NCBI GenBank assembly: GCA_943356425.1
Contig: CALRFE010000006.1
Coordinates: forward strand, 1 to 18,299
Direction: 5' to 3'
DNA length: 18,299 nt
DNA from: Candidatus Nomurabacteria bacterium
Lineage (GTDB): Bacteria; Patescibacteriota; Minisyncoccia; Phycocordibacterales; UBA9973
In this document: in pieces, positions 6,031 to 13,308 of the stretch
Position numbering within the stretch: position 1 is the first letter of the stretch
Layout: each line of letters opens with the position of its first letter
Translations under genes and position numbers: made by a program
Notes under the pieces: model-generated
What the model saw: only the letters and a program-made list of their open reading frames with translations
Told to the model about the DNA's origin: nothing
Database searches by the model: none

Positions 6031-7911
6031 ATGCATCCCGGATTGGAGTCATGGCGATATTTTGTTATTTACGCTTTCAATGCTTTTTCTATTCCACTTC
6101 TTATAAAGACGCTTCTTGCACCGTGGAAGCAAGATAAGGATGCCGGTGAACTCGGTGTTCTTGAACGTGTCGTCTTTTTTATTTTCTCGCGTATCTTAGG
6201 TCTTATCGCACGCGTCATTCTGATCATACTTGGACTTTTATTTACAATTGTCGCCGTTATTTCTTTTCCGATCTTTTTTTTCATTCCGATCAAGATCAGT
6301 CGTGAACATTTTGCAAACATGGGCAGCGTCGGCGCAGAGCTCTCATATGGAAGTACGTTCGTCTTGAATAAGCACGGGCAAGATCTCATGAGCGATCCAC
6401 GTCAAAAACTTTTCGGTAAAGAAAAAGCGGTCCGCATGATCGAGCGTGGTCTTGCACGAGCTGTGAACCACAATGTTTTGTTGGTCGGGGACACTGGGGT
6501 CGGTAAGACGACGACACTCGGCTATCTTGGCCGTCTTGCGCATTCAGGACTTTCTGATCCGAGTCTTCGCCATCATCGGGTCGTGTCGCTCCTTGTTGAG
6601 GGTATGAGCGAAACTGATTTTGATACGGCGCTTCACGAAGCGGAACATTCCGGCAATGTCATTCTGGTCATCGAGAACATCCATTCGTATCAAGCATTGT
6701 TTACACGGCTGATGTCATATCTGAAAGCGCCGCATTTCAATATTATCGTTACCACCGATTTTTCAAATTACGATCGCGTGCTCAAACAATATCCGGAATT
6801 TTTGGCGCAGTTCGAGAAAGTCGATCTTTTTCCTCCGACACAAGAAGAGACGATCGCGATCATCACGAACACTGCTTCCGGTATCCGTATTGGAGCTGAT
6901 GCAATCGTTGAAATTGTCCGACTCGCAGACCGATTGATCGGCAATCAGCCTGAACCAGCAAAATCGCTCGCGATTCTTGATGAACTGCGGACGCTCGGTA
7001 AAAAAATTACGATAGAGGACGTGCAAGAGATCGTTTCTGATAAGACCAACATGCCGGTCGGTACGATGAGTACTGATGAAGGTGCTGTACTTCGGAGACT
7101 TGAACAGACGATGCGTCAGAAAATTGTCGGACAGGACCAAGCGGTGCAAGATGTTTCGCAAGCGCTCGTGCGATTGCGCACGGGTGTTTCTGACCCCAAA
7201 AAACCGGCGGGTAGTTTCTTGTTCCTTGGTCCAACAGGCGTTGGAAAAACACAGACCGCAAAGGTGCTCGCCGAGAGCTATTTTGGCAGACAAAATGCCA
7301 TGATCCGTTTTGATATGAGCGAATTCGCACTTCCTGAAAATGTAGAAATTTTGAAGGAACGTTTAGCAACGGCGATCGAAGAAACACCGCTCGCGCTCGT
7401 CTTTTTTGATGAATTGGAAAAGGCAGATCATCGCGTGCACAATTTGTTGTTGCAGGTGCTCGATGAAGGACGACTGACGCGCGGTGATGGCAGAGAAGCT
7501 AATTTCAAGAATGCGATCATTATCGCGACATCGAATGCAGGAAGTGCACTTCTCGTTGCAAATCCATTGATTGAAAAGAAAGCGCTCATCGACGAGCTCA
7601 TTCGTAATAATATTTTTGCTCCGGAATTCTTGAACCGATTCAATGACATTGTGCTCTTCAAACCGCTCAGCCAAGCACAAGCAAAAGAAATTACGAAACT
7701 CATGCTCTCTGAATTTGCCGAGCGCCTGTATGCTGACAAAAAAATTACGCTCGATATTACCGAAGCGCTCATCGGGAAGGTTTCGACTGCTGGCTTTGAT
7801 CCAGAATTTGGCGCGCGTCCGATCAAACGCGCGATGGAAGAGATCGTCGAGAACAAAGTTGCCGAATATGTGATGGCAGGGAATACGGGAGGGAAATTGA
7901 CGATCGTGTAA
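6031..7911 (+). CDS. Membrane-anchored Clp/Hsp100-like double AAA+ ATPase, unusual
   Basis: A 626-aa protein related to ClpB/ClpC. The N-terminus is hydrophobic (about 9-30 and 44-87) and should anchor it in the inner membrane with the ATPase part in the cytoplasm; I see no Clp N-domain. The first AAA+ domain has Walker A GDTGVGKT (153-160), but Walker B reads ILVIENIH (211-218) in place of the usual DE, and the arginine-finger region reads FLAQFEK instead of ERRF. The second domain has intact Walker A GPTGVGKT (400-407), Walker B FFDELEKA (458-465), sensor 1 ATSNAG (499-504), arginine finger FLNRF (533-537) and sensor 2 GARPIKR (594-600). However, the stretch between DMSEF (428-432) and ERLATAI lacks about 12 residues, including the GYVG pore loop. 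Threading or unfolding activity is therefore doubtful; a membrane-bound regulatory or remodelling role is more likely. It converges on the PH-like gene. Confidence 0.9.
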   Translation: MHPGLESWRYFVIYAFNAFSIPLLIKTLLAPWKQDKDAGELGVLERVVFFIFSRILGLIARVILIILGLLFTIVAVISFPIFFFIPIKISREHFANMGSVGAELSYGSTFVLNKHGQDLMSDPRQKLFGKEKAVRMIERGLARAVNHNVLLVGDTGVGKTTTLGYLGRLAHSGLSDPSLRHHRVVSLLVEGMSETDFDTALHEAEHSGNVILVIENIHSYQALFTRLMSYLKAPHFNIIVTTDFSNYDRVLKQYPEFLAQFEKVDLFPPTQEETIAIITNTASGIRIGADAIVEIVRLADRLIGNQPEPAKSLAILDELRTLGKKITIEDVQEIVSDKTNMPVGTMSTDEGAVLRRLEQTMRQKIVGQDQAVQDVSQALVRLRTGVSDPKKPAGSFLFLGPTGVGKTQTAKVLAESYFGRQNAMIRFDMSEFALPENVEILKERLATAIEETPLALVFFDELEKADHRVHNLLLQVLDEGRLTRGDGREANFKNAIIIATSNAGSALLVANPLIEKKALIDELIRNNIFAPEFLNRFNDIVLFKPLSQAQAKEITKLMLSEFAERLYADKKITLDITEALIGKVSTAGFDPEFGARPIKRAMEEIVENKVAEYVMAGNTGGKLTIV

Positions 7912-7971
7912 AACAACTAAATAAAAGAGCCCGCGCCGTAGGCGCGGGCTCTTTTATTTAGTTGTTTTACA
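7907..7971. terminator. 31-bp perfect inverted repeat containing both convergent stop codons
   Basis: Arms 7907-7937 and 7941-7971, loop gta, no mismatch. The GC core is gagcccgcgcc/ggcgcgggctc with AT-rich outer parts that supply a U tract in both directions. The TAA of the Clp-like gene (7909-7911) and the TAA of the opposing gene (7967-7969 on -) occupy symmetric positions inside the two arms. Confidence 0.92.
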
Positions 7972-8431
7972 GTCCAAAACCTTCCAAAACTTTGTGCGCA
8001 GGAGTATCAACGAGCTCGCGTTCTTCGATATTATTGATGAGTGCTTCACGGACCACGTCATGATCTGCATCTGCGAGTGGGATCGCCATGAGTGGCATAA
8101 AAAATCGTTTGGTCAGAATGAGAAGCTGATTGTCTCCTTTTTCGTTATCGATCCAAAATGCTTCGATGTCACGAAATGGATATTTTGTTTCTTTGATACG
8201 AATATTGCGAGCGTCAATTTCTACTTCAACGATCTCAGGTTGTCTGATACTGAAATAGCCAAGCATGCCCGCGGCGATAAGGATAAAGACTCCGAACAGG
8301 ACGTTTCCCATGAGCATTGCGGTAACAGAAGTTGCGATAGCAATGATGCCGAGCGCCCAGAACCAATCGATTGTTTTTGGTTTCCAGATATATTCAGGCG
8401 TTTCCCATCGGATTGTTTGTTGCGGCTCCAT
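7967..8431 (-). CDS. Membrane protein with two helices and a PH-like domain, CPR type
   Basis: A 154-aa protein. A short cytosolic start contains WETPEYIWKPKTIDWFW (9-25), followed by two adjacent membrane helices (about 25-40 and 43-60). A soluble domain (about 64-140) has the strand pattern of bacterial PH-like domains: VEVEIDARNIRIKETKYPFRDIEAFWI, then QLLILTKRFFMPLMAIPL. I recall this architecture as common in Patescibacteria, function unknown; that is memory only. The domain should face the cytoplasm and could bind lipid or protein at the membrane. The start codon lies 7 nt after an extended -10 (TGCTATCAT), with no Shine-Dalgarno. The last codons lie in the inverted repeat shared with the Clp-like ATPase. 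Confidence 0.85.
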   Translation of the reverse strand: MEPQQTIRWETPEYIWKPKTIDWFWALGIIAIATSVTAMLMGNVLFGVFILIAAGMLGYFSIRQPEIVEVEIDARNIRIKETKYPFRDIEAFWIDNEKGDNQLLILTKRFFMPLMAIPLADADHDVVREALINNIEERELVDTPAHKVLEGFGL

Positions 8432-8438
8432 AGAATCT

Positions 8439-8447
8439 ATGATAGCA
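8439..8447 (-). promoter_or_regulatory. Extended -10 TGCTATCAT for the PH-like gene
   Basis: On the minus strand TGC-TATCAT is followed by AGATTCT and then ATG, a 7-nt gap that predicts a leaderless mRNA. Confidence 0.6.
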
Positions 8448-8510
8448 AATGGGAAGCAAAAAATCTAAAGAGTGAAGTCTAAAAAGGGGAATACCGAGCC
8501 ATGTGACTTG

Positions 8511-8548
8511 GTCGCGGAAACGGGAGTTCGCCCGCGACTAAATTTTTT
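8511..8548 (+). other. Hairpin followed by T tract, no gene upstream
   Basis: gtcgcgg (8511-8517) pairs with ccgcgac (8532-8538), and after taaa comes a run of six T residues. It looks like a plus-strand terminator, but no plus-strand gene precedes it after 7911. It may be a relic or serve an unseen short transcript starting near 8450. Confidence 0.35.
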
Positions 8549-8558
8549 CTTTAAACCA

Positions 8559-8594
8559 AAAGAAGAAGTCCCGCTAAAGCGGGACTTCTTCTTT
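8559..8594 (-). terminator. tRNA-Ser terminator
   Basis: A perfect hairpin aaagaagaagtcccgc / gcgggacttcttcttt with a 4-nt loop, ending 5 nt from the 3' end of tRNA-Ser. On the minus strand its 3' arm is not followed by a long U run. Confidence 0.75.
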
Positions 8595-8599
8595 AATCG

Positions 8600-8684
8600 C
8601 GGAGGCGGTGAGATTCGAACTCACGGCCCCTTGCAGGGCTCTCGTTTTCAAGACGAGCGCGTTAGACCACTCTGCCACGCCTCC
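8600..8684 (-). tRNA. tRNA-Ser, anticodon TGA
   Basis: An 85-nt class II tRNA on the minus strand. The acceptor stem is GGAGGCG/CGCCTCC, the anticodon stem CTCGT/ACGAG with loop CTTGAAA (anticodon TGA). The long serine-type variable arm is built of GCCC...GGGGC, the T arm GTGAG-TTCGAAT-CTCAC, and the discriminator G, as expected for serine. CCA is not encoded. It reads UCA and, by wobble, UCG. Confidence 0.97.
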
Positions 8685-8754
8685 GTATCTTATTCCATTG
8701 GAGGTTACTTCGCGATTCCGTAGACCCTTACATTACATTATTCTGAGCTTTTTT

Positions 8755-9222
8755 TCAACTAGGTATCTTTTTTAGATAGTGTTCTTCGCAGTGACAATTT
8801 GGACAAATAAGTTCTAGATTTTCAATCCGATTATCCCCATGATTTCTGTTCTTATGGTGAACTTGCAGAATTTCATGTTTATTATATCCACATCGTTCAC
8901 AAACATTCCCTCTCTCTTCAAGAAGTCGAAATTTCATTCTGCGTTCTAATACCGCTTTATCATTTGGTCTACCAATTTTATATTGTATGCCAGATCGAGA
9001 TCTATTTGCGCAACCTCGACTGCATGTCTTTTTATTTAGGGAAGAGAGAATTAATTTCCCGCAAACAACACAAGGATGTTCTTTGCGGTTAGAAATCCCA
9101 TAGCAAGCCATGCTACAAAACGCGCGATTATTACTTCTCTCCAATTCAACAGGTCTTCTGTATAAAAATTTGTTACATACCACACACTGGGTATTCGGTC
9201 TTCTTTCATATGGCTCATTCAC
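8755..9222 (-). CDS. HNH endonuclease with zinc fingers
   Basis: A 155-aa protein with three Cys clusters. Two N-terminal zinc fingers are C13/C16 with C36/C40, and C51/C54 with C67/C71. A C-terminal HNH domain has C108xxC111, then QVHHKNRNHGDNRIENLELICPNCH (120-144), which supplies the catalytic HH, the Asn (131) and the final His (144) between structural Cys 140/143. HNH proteins cut or nick DNA; stand-alone ones are often phage, restriction or homing enzymes. The frame starts with GTG at 9222: a TAG lies in frame four codons upstream, and no in-frame ATG exists near the start. GGAGGA touches the GTG, too close for a ribosome site, but an extended -10 (TGGTAGACT) ends 6 nt before it. It lies beside tRNA-Ser and diverges from ruvX; it may be an acquired gene. 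Confidence 0.88.
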   Translation of the reverse strand: MNEPYERRPNTQCVVCNKFLYRRPVELERSNNRAFCSMACYGISNRKEHPCVVCGKLILSSLNKKTCSRGCANRSRSGIQYKIGRPNDKAVLERRMKFRLLEERGNVCERCGYNKHEILQVHHKNRNHGDNRIENLELICPNCHCEEHYLKKIPS

Positions 9223-9228
9223 TCCTCC

Positions 9229-9237
9229 AGTCTACCA
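9229..9237 (-). promoter_or_regulatory. Extended -10 TGGTAGACT for the HNH gene
   Basis: On the minus strand TGG-TAGACT is followed by GGAGGA and the GTG start. A 6-nt gap puts the transcription start on the G of GTG. Confidence 0.5.
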
Positions 9238-9272
9238 CAAAGTTACATGTTTTGAAACTAGCTCAACTCCTG

Positions 9273-9278
9273 TATTAT
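9273..9278 (+). promoter_or_regulatory. -10 hexamer TATTAT for ruvX
   Basis: TATTAT is followed by gaaagt and then the ATG at 9285, a 6-nt gap. A TTGAAA at 9252-9257 could be a -35, with a short 15-nt spacer. The promoter shares the 62-nt divergent gap with the HNH gene. Confidence 0.6.
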
Positions 9279-9284
9279 GAAAGT

Positions 9285-9707
9285 ATGAAGTATCTCGGCA
9301 TCGATTATGGAACCAAACGCGTTGGCATTGCGATCTCAGATGAGGCGGGGACACTCGCGTTTCCAAAGGTAATAATTCCTAATACACCATTGCTCATGGA
9401 GCAGGTCGCTTCAATGTATCGAAACGAGGATTGCGAAGGGATCGTGATGGGGGAATCGCTCGACACTGATGGCAATGAGAATAAACTTATGGCAGATATC
9501 CGTCATTTTGCCGATGTGCTCTGTCATGAACTGCAAACAAAAGTTTTTTTTGAAAAAGAATTTATGACCTCATTTGAAGCGCACGGCAGGCAGGGTAAAG
9601 AATCACTGCATGCACGGCAGACAGGCATCAAAAAGAATATTGAGCTCGATGCATCTGCCGCAGCATTAATACTCCAGCGTTTTTTAGATAAACACAAAGT
9701 TAGTTAA
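9285..9707 (+). CDS. ruvX: RuvX/YqgF-type Holliday junction resolvase-like nuclease
   Basis: RNase H-fold YqgF protein; in other bacteria this family takes part in 16S rRNA 5'-end maturation and in junction resolution. The frame is open from 9210, but MKYLGIDYGTKRVGIAISD, the canonical first strand with D7, begins at 9285, giving 140 aa, the family length. Other signatures are GIVMGESLDTDGNEN (52-66) and DASAAALILQRFLD (122-135), with the last catalytic Asp at 122. The usual DER-[LF]-T-[TS] motif reads KEFMTS (91-96): the Glu is kept, but the preceding Asp and following Arg are lost. The start is 6 nt after a TATTAT hexamer. It is divergent from the HNH gene. Confidence 0.93.
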   Translation: MKYLGIDYGTKRVGIAISDEAGTLAFPKVIIPNTPLLMEQVASMYRNEDCEGIVMGESLDTDGNENKLMADIRHFADVLCHELQTKVFFEKEFMTSFEAHGRQGKESLHARQTGIKKNIELDASAAALILQRFLDKHKVS

Positions 9708-9717
9708 CAGGTTTTAG

Positions 9718-9737
9718 ACCTGCCGGCAAAGGCAGGT
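9718..9737. other. Intergenic hairpin acctgcc/ggcaggt
   Basis: A perfect 7-bp stem with the loop ggcaaa after ruvX. It has no T tract, so terminator function is uncertain. It looks like an insertion into a leader otherwise shared with the 11547 gene (see findings). Confidence 0.55.
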
Positions 9738-9758
9738 GTCAGATTTCAGCTTAAATAC

Positions 9759-9778
9759 ATCTACGCTATAGCGTAGAT
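9759..9778 (+). promoter_or_regulatory. Leader hairpin/palindrome before the first zinc-ribbon gene
   Basis: A perfect 20-nt palindrome: atctacgc, tata, gcgtagat. It is followed by tgcaaatagagaaaa and the ATG at 9794 (15 nt after the palindrome). The layout matches that at 11511-11530, with a different but equally self-complementary core. It could be an mRNA hairpin controlling translation or a dimeric operator. Confidence 0.6.
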
Positions 9779-9793
9779 TGCAAATAGAGAAAA

Positions 9794-11464
9794 ATGCAAG
9801 ACGAGATAAGACAATGTACAAAATGCAACCACGATTTCGTTCTCGAGGCGGATGATTTTTCTTTTTATGAAAAAATGGGCGTGCCTCCTCCGAAAGTGTG
9901 TCCGGATTGCAGATTCAAAATGCGTGCGTTGTTTCGAAATGAGACCACTCTGTATTCTGGTAAAAAATGTGATTTATGCGGCAAAGGAATTGTCACTATG
10001 TATAATCCGAAGTCGCCATACACGATATATTGTTATTCCTGTTTTTATTCTGAAAAATGGGATCCAAAAGGATACGCGACTCCGTATGATATGTCCCGCC
10101 CCTTTCTTGACCAGATGAAAGAATTTTTAATCCGAGTTCCTAAAATAGCGACATATCTTTCTCTTGGATATGGAGAAAATATCAATAGTGATTATGTAAA
10201 CATGGCAAGTGGTTGTAAAAATTGCTACCTCGTCTTCAACACTGGTCCCGCAGAAGAACTTCTCTATTCAAGAGGTATTCGAAAAGGACTTGATTCAGCT
10301 GATTTGTATTTTGGTTTTGCAACCGATCGGTGTTATGAATCCATCAATATACAGGAGTCATCAGGTGTTGCTTATGGACAAAATATCACCGGCTGTGTTA
10401 ATTGTCATTTTATCTTGAATTGCAGCGGACTCACTGATTGTTTTGGTTGTGTAAATTTGCGAAATAAGAATCACTGTTTTTTTAATGAACAGCTTTCGCG
10501 AGAAGAATATAAGAAAAAAGTCGATGAAATATTGGGAAGTTACGAAAAAACAGAGGAAGTTAAGAAAAAATTCGAAGCATTTTCCAAAACATTTCCCCGA
10601 AGAGAAAATAACAATTTTAAAACAGTAGACTCAACCGGCGATTACTTATCTGAGTGCAAAAATATCCGAGATTCATTCGAAATATTTCAATCAGAAGATT
10701 GTCGATATACGTTCTCCTCAAAGATAATTAAAGATTCAATCGGAACAATTGGGTATGGTACCAACTGTGAACGCATGCTCGAAGTTGTCGCAACGGGATT
10801 TTCGAGTAATGTGATCGGAACGTACGGTGCAGAAAATTGCCGAGATATTCTCTATGGATTTTATACTGCAAATTGCCAAGACTGTATTGGCTGTGATGCG
10901 CTCAAGCATGCCAAATACGCTGTTTTTAATAAAGAATATTCCAAAGAAGAATACGAAAAACTTCGCGCGCATATTATTGAAGAATTGAAATCACAAGATT
11001 TATATGGTCTCATGATGCCGCCCGAGCTTGCGCCATTTGCGTACAATGAATCCATTGCCTATGACAATATGCCGATGACCAAAGAAGAAGTTTTGGTAGC
11101 AGGTTTCAGGTGGGAAGACGATATTCAGATGACGAAAGGGAAGGAAACACTTTTGCTGGAAAATATCCCCGACCATATTCGTGACGTGAAAGACGAAATC
11201 ACTAAAGAAATTTTAAAATGCGTTTCTTGTGAGCGCAATTACAAAATTACTGAACAAGAACTTTTGTTTTATCGCAAAATGAATTTGCCGATTCCACGCA
11301 GATGCTTTTACTGTCGTCATCAAGACCGCATTTCCCGTCGTGGTCCGTACAAGTTCTGGAAACGCACCTGCGCGCATTGCAATAAAGAGATCACAACAAA
11401 TTATTCGCCTGAACGTCCTGAAATCGTGTATTGTGAATCTTGTTATCAGAAAGAAGTGATTTAA
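9794..11464 (+). CDS. CPR zinc-ribbon/beta-helix-like protein, paralogue 1
   Basis: A 556-aa cytosolic protein of a family I recognise from CPR genomes, where it is often auto-named 'caib/baif family protein'. I see nothing of CaiB/BaiF CoA-transferases in it, and its function is unknown. Two zinc modules sit at the ends. The N-terminal one has C8/C11 with C36/C39 and C59/C62 with C80/C83. The C-terminal one has C476/C479 with C504/C507 and C526/C529 with C547/C550. The modules resemble each other across their length (FYEKMGVPPP...CPDCR versus FYRKMNLPIP...CFYCR). Between them is a repetitive core with short NC..C turns (141-144, 201-204, 210-219, 361-367), suggestive of a parallel beta-helix. 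It is split into two halves that end NEQLSREEY (231-239) and NKEYSKEEY (379-387). There is no signal peptide. The start is set by agagaaaa before the ATG, after the leader palindrome. Confidence 0.85.
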   Translation: MQDEIRQCTKCNHDFVLEADDFSFYEKMGVPPPKVCPDCRFKMRALFRNETTLYSGKKCDLCGKGIVTMYNPKSPYTIYCYSCFYSEKWDPKGYATPYDMSRPFLDQMKEFLIRVPKIATYLSLGYGENINSDYVNMASGCKNCYLVFNTGPAEELLYSRGIRKGLDSADLYFGFATDRCYESINIQESSGVAYGQNITGCVNCHFILNCSGLTDCFGCVNLRNKNHCFFNEQLSREEYKKKVDEILGSYEKTEEVKKKFEAFSKTFPRRENNNFKTVDSTGDYLSECKNIRDSFEIFQSEDCRYTFSSKIIKDSIGTIGYGTNCERMLEVVATGFSSNVIGTYGAENCRDILYGFYTANCQDCIGCDALKHAKYAVFNKEYSKEEYEKLRAHIIEELKSQDLYGLMMPPELAPFAYNESIAYDNMPMTKEEVLVAGFRWEDDIQMTKGKETLLLENIPDHIRDVKDEITKEILKCVSCERNYKITEQELLFYRKMNLPIPRRCFYCRHQDRISRRGPYKFWKRTCAHCNKEITTNYSPERPEIVYCESCYQKEVI

Positions 11465-11510
11465 TTAGCTTATAGTTGTTAGGTTTTAGTTTTTAGCTTA
11501 GGGAAATTAC

Positions 11511-11530
11511 ATCTCCACCATGGTGGAGAT
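11511..11530 (+). promoter_or_regulatory. Leader hairpin/palindrome before the second zinc-ribbon gene
   Basis: A perfect 20-nt palindrome: atctccac, catg, gtggagat. It is followed by tgaaattccaggaaaa and the ATG at 11547 (16 nt). The outer atct/agattg bases are the same as at 9759-9778, but four inner arm pairs differ while staying complementary. Confidence 0.6.
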
Positions 11531-11546
11531 TGAAATTCCAGGAAAA

Positions 11547-13292
11547 ATGCAATCCAAAACGCCACAATTTGATGCTGTGCTCGATGAGATTCTCAAAGAT
11601 CTCGTGCCACATACACGCACATGCATATGGAAAGGAAAAAACCCGCATTGCGAAGGAGATTTTGACATTGTTGCCGAAGATATTGAATTTCTCAAAATGC
11701 TCCGCGTCCCTGCGCCAAATTATTGTCCAACCTGTCGTCGTATTCGTCGGTTGCCTCATATGGGAATGCTCCAGCTTTTTAAACGGCCGTGTAATACTCC
11801 TGGTCACAATGAAATGATGATTTCAATATTTGCAGAAAATTGTCCGTTTCCTGTGTATGACTATAAATATTTTATTAGTGATGAGTTTGACCCGTTTGCC
11901 TTTGGGGTAGATTACAATCCCAATGACGATCATCTTAATATTCTTTGGGAACTTCGCAAACGTTTTCCAATGCCATCATTTTTGAACCGAGATCCTGCAA
12001 GTGTGAATAGTGATTATTCAAATGGCGGACGAAATACTAAAAATGCCTATTATACTGGCGGATGTTTTGAAAGTGAGGATATGTGGTACACCAATTTTGC
12101 CAATAAAAGCAAAATGGTCATGGATTCACGGACGATCAGAGGTTCAGACCATGTATATAGTAGTGTGTATGGCGGGCATCTCTATAAATGTGCATTTACC
12201 TATTTCACAAGTAATTCGACTGATTCGATGTTTCTCTTTGATTGTCGAAATTGCCAAGATTGCTTCGGATGTGTGAATTTACGCAATAAAAGATATTGCG
12301 TTTGGAATGAACAATACACAAAAGAAGAGTATGAAGCATTTATGCAATCAATTCGTCCACTTTCTCGAACCAAAATTCGTGAATATGAAGAAAAATTTTG
12401 GAAAATGGTTAAAGAGCTTCCCATGAATGCCTCGCATAATCTCGCGTCCGAAAATGTTTCTGGTGTTAATATTGTAAACTCTCACAATCTCTATGACGTT
12501 ATCGACGCTCAGAAAGCAGAAAATGTTCGCCATGCGGATAGTCCGCTCGGACATCATGATTCAATGGATCTTACTTTTTCTGGAGGATCTGATCATCTCT
12601 ATGGTACGGTCAATATTGGTTCAAGCTCAAGCTGGGTGAAGTTTTCTGTCTCTTCTAAATATTGCACTGATTCAGAGTTTATTTTTAATTCAAAAAACCT
12701 CTCGAATTGTTTTATGTGTTTCGGATTGCAAAACAAATCCTATTGTATTTTAAACAAGCAGTACGAAGAAGATGAATATTTTAAAATTGTCGATGCAATA
12801 AAAACAAAACTTCTACAGCGCGGAGAATATGGTGACGGATTTGGATTTGAATATTCTGCGCAAGCGTACAATATATCGCTTGCACAAATTGCATATTCGT
12901 TGACCGAAGAACAAATTAAAATGTTTGGCGGGTATGTTGCATCTGAACCAGAAACCAATGTTGGTACAATCCCCGTGATTGAAGCGATTGATGTGCCACA
13001 GACAATCGAAGAAACAACTGACGATATTTTAGAGAAAGCAATCCGCTGTGAAAAAACAGGTAAACCTTTTCGTGTTATCCCAAGCGAACTCGCGTTCTAT
13101 CGAAAGATGCAGTTGCCAGTTCCTGTGGTTCATCCACAAGTACGTATGGGAAAATACCTCCTTGTTGCACCAACAGGTAAAATGTTTAAAGCAATGTGTG
13201 CTAAATGTAGTAAAGATATTTTTTCAATTTTTGATCCAAAAGAAGGATGGAATCTCTATTGTGGATCCTGCTATCAGCAAGAAGTTGCTTAA
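11547..13292 (+). CDS. CPR zinc-ribbon/beta-helix-like protein, paralogue 2
   Basis: The frame is open from an ATG at 11520, but that codon lies inside the palindrome. The ATG at 11547 has aggaaaa before it and the same distance to the palindrome as paralogue 1, so I start there (581 aa). The N-terminal zinc module has C26/C35 with C60/C63, then C82, H87 and C99. The core shows the family repeats, FDCRNCQDCFGCVNLRNKRYC (231-251) with NEQYTKEEY, and NSKNLSNCFMCFGLQNKSYC (381-400) with NKQYEEDEY. The C-terminal module is damaged: the first CxxC is CEKTG (501-505) and the CPxCR site reads VHPQVR (528-533), leaving only C551/C554 with C572/C575. So it should bind fewer metal ions than its neighbours. 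No signal peptide. Only 16 nt separate it from paralogue 3, so they are co-transcribed. Confidence 0.85.
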   Translation: MQSKTPQFDAVLDEILKDLVPHTRTCIWKGKNPHCEGDFDIVAEDIEFLKMLRVPAPNYCPTCRRIRRLPHMGMLQLFKRPCNTPGHNEMMISIFAENCPFPVYDYKYFISDEFDPFAFGVDYNPNDDHLNILWELRKRFPMPSFLNRDPASVNSDYSNGGRNTKNAYYTGGCFESEDMWYTNFANKSKMVMDSRTIRGSDHVYSSVYGGHLYKCAFTYFTSNSTDSMFLFDCRNCQDCFGCVNLRNKRYCVWNEQYTKEEYEAFMQSIRPLSRTKIREYEEKFWKMVKELPMNASHNLASENVSGVNIVNSHNLYDVIDAQKAENVRHADSPLGHHDSMDLTFSGGSDHLYGTVNIGSSSSWVKFSVSSKYCTDSEFIFNSKNLSNCFMCFGLQNKSYCILNKQYEEDEYFKIVDAIKTKLLQRGEYGDGFGFEYSAQAYNISLAQIAYSLTEEQIKMFGGYVASEPETNVGTIPVIEAIDVPQTIEETTDDILEKAIRCEKTGKPFRVIPSELAFYRKMQLPVPVVHPQVRMGKYLLVAPTGKMFKAMCAKCSKDIFSIFDPKEGWNLYCGSCYQQEVA

Positions 13293-13308
13293 TTATTTTT
13301 TTATAAAA

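Noticed and set aside
6763..7293. 176-codon minus-strand frame inside the Clp-like gene
   Set aside because: It lies opposite conserved AAA+ motifs; the product is Arg/His/Cys-rich and looks like an antisense shadow.
8472..8723. Plus-strand frame of 83 codons
   Set aside because: It runs through the tRNA-Ser gene and its terminator in antisense; the translation is an artefact.
9216..9231. GGAGGA before the HNH gene as a Shine-Dalgarno
   Set aside because: It touches the GTG start, leaving no spacer. The nearby ATG triplets are out of frame, so it cannot act as a normal ribosome site for this frame.
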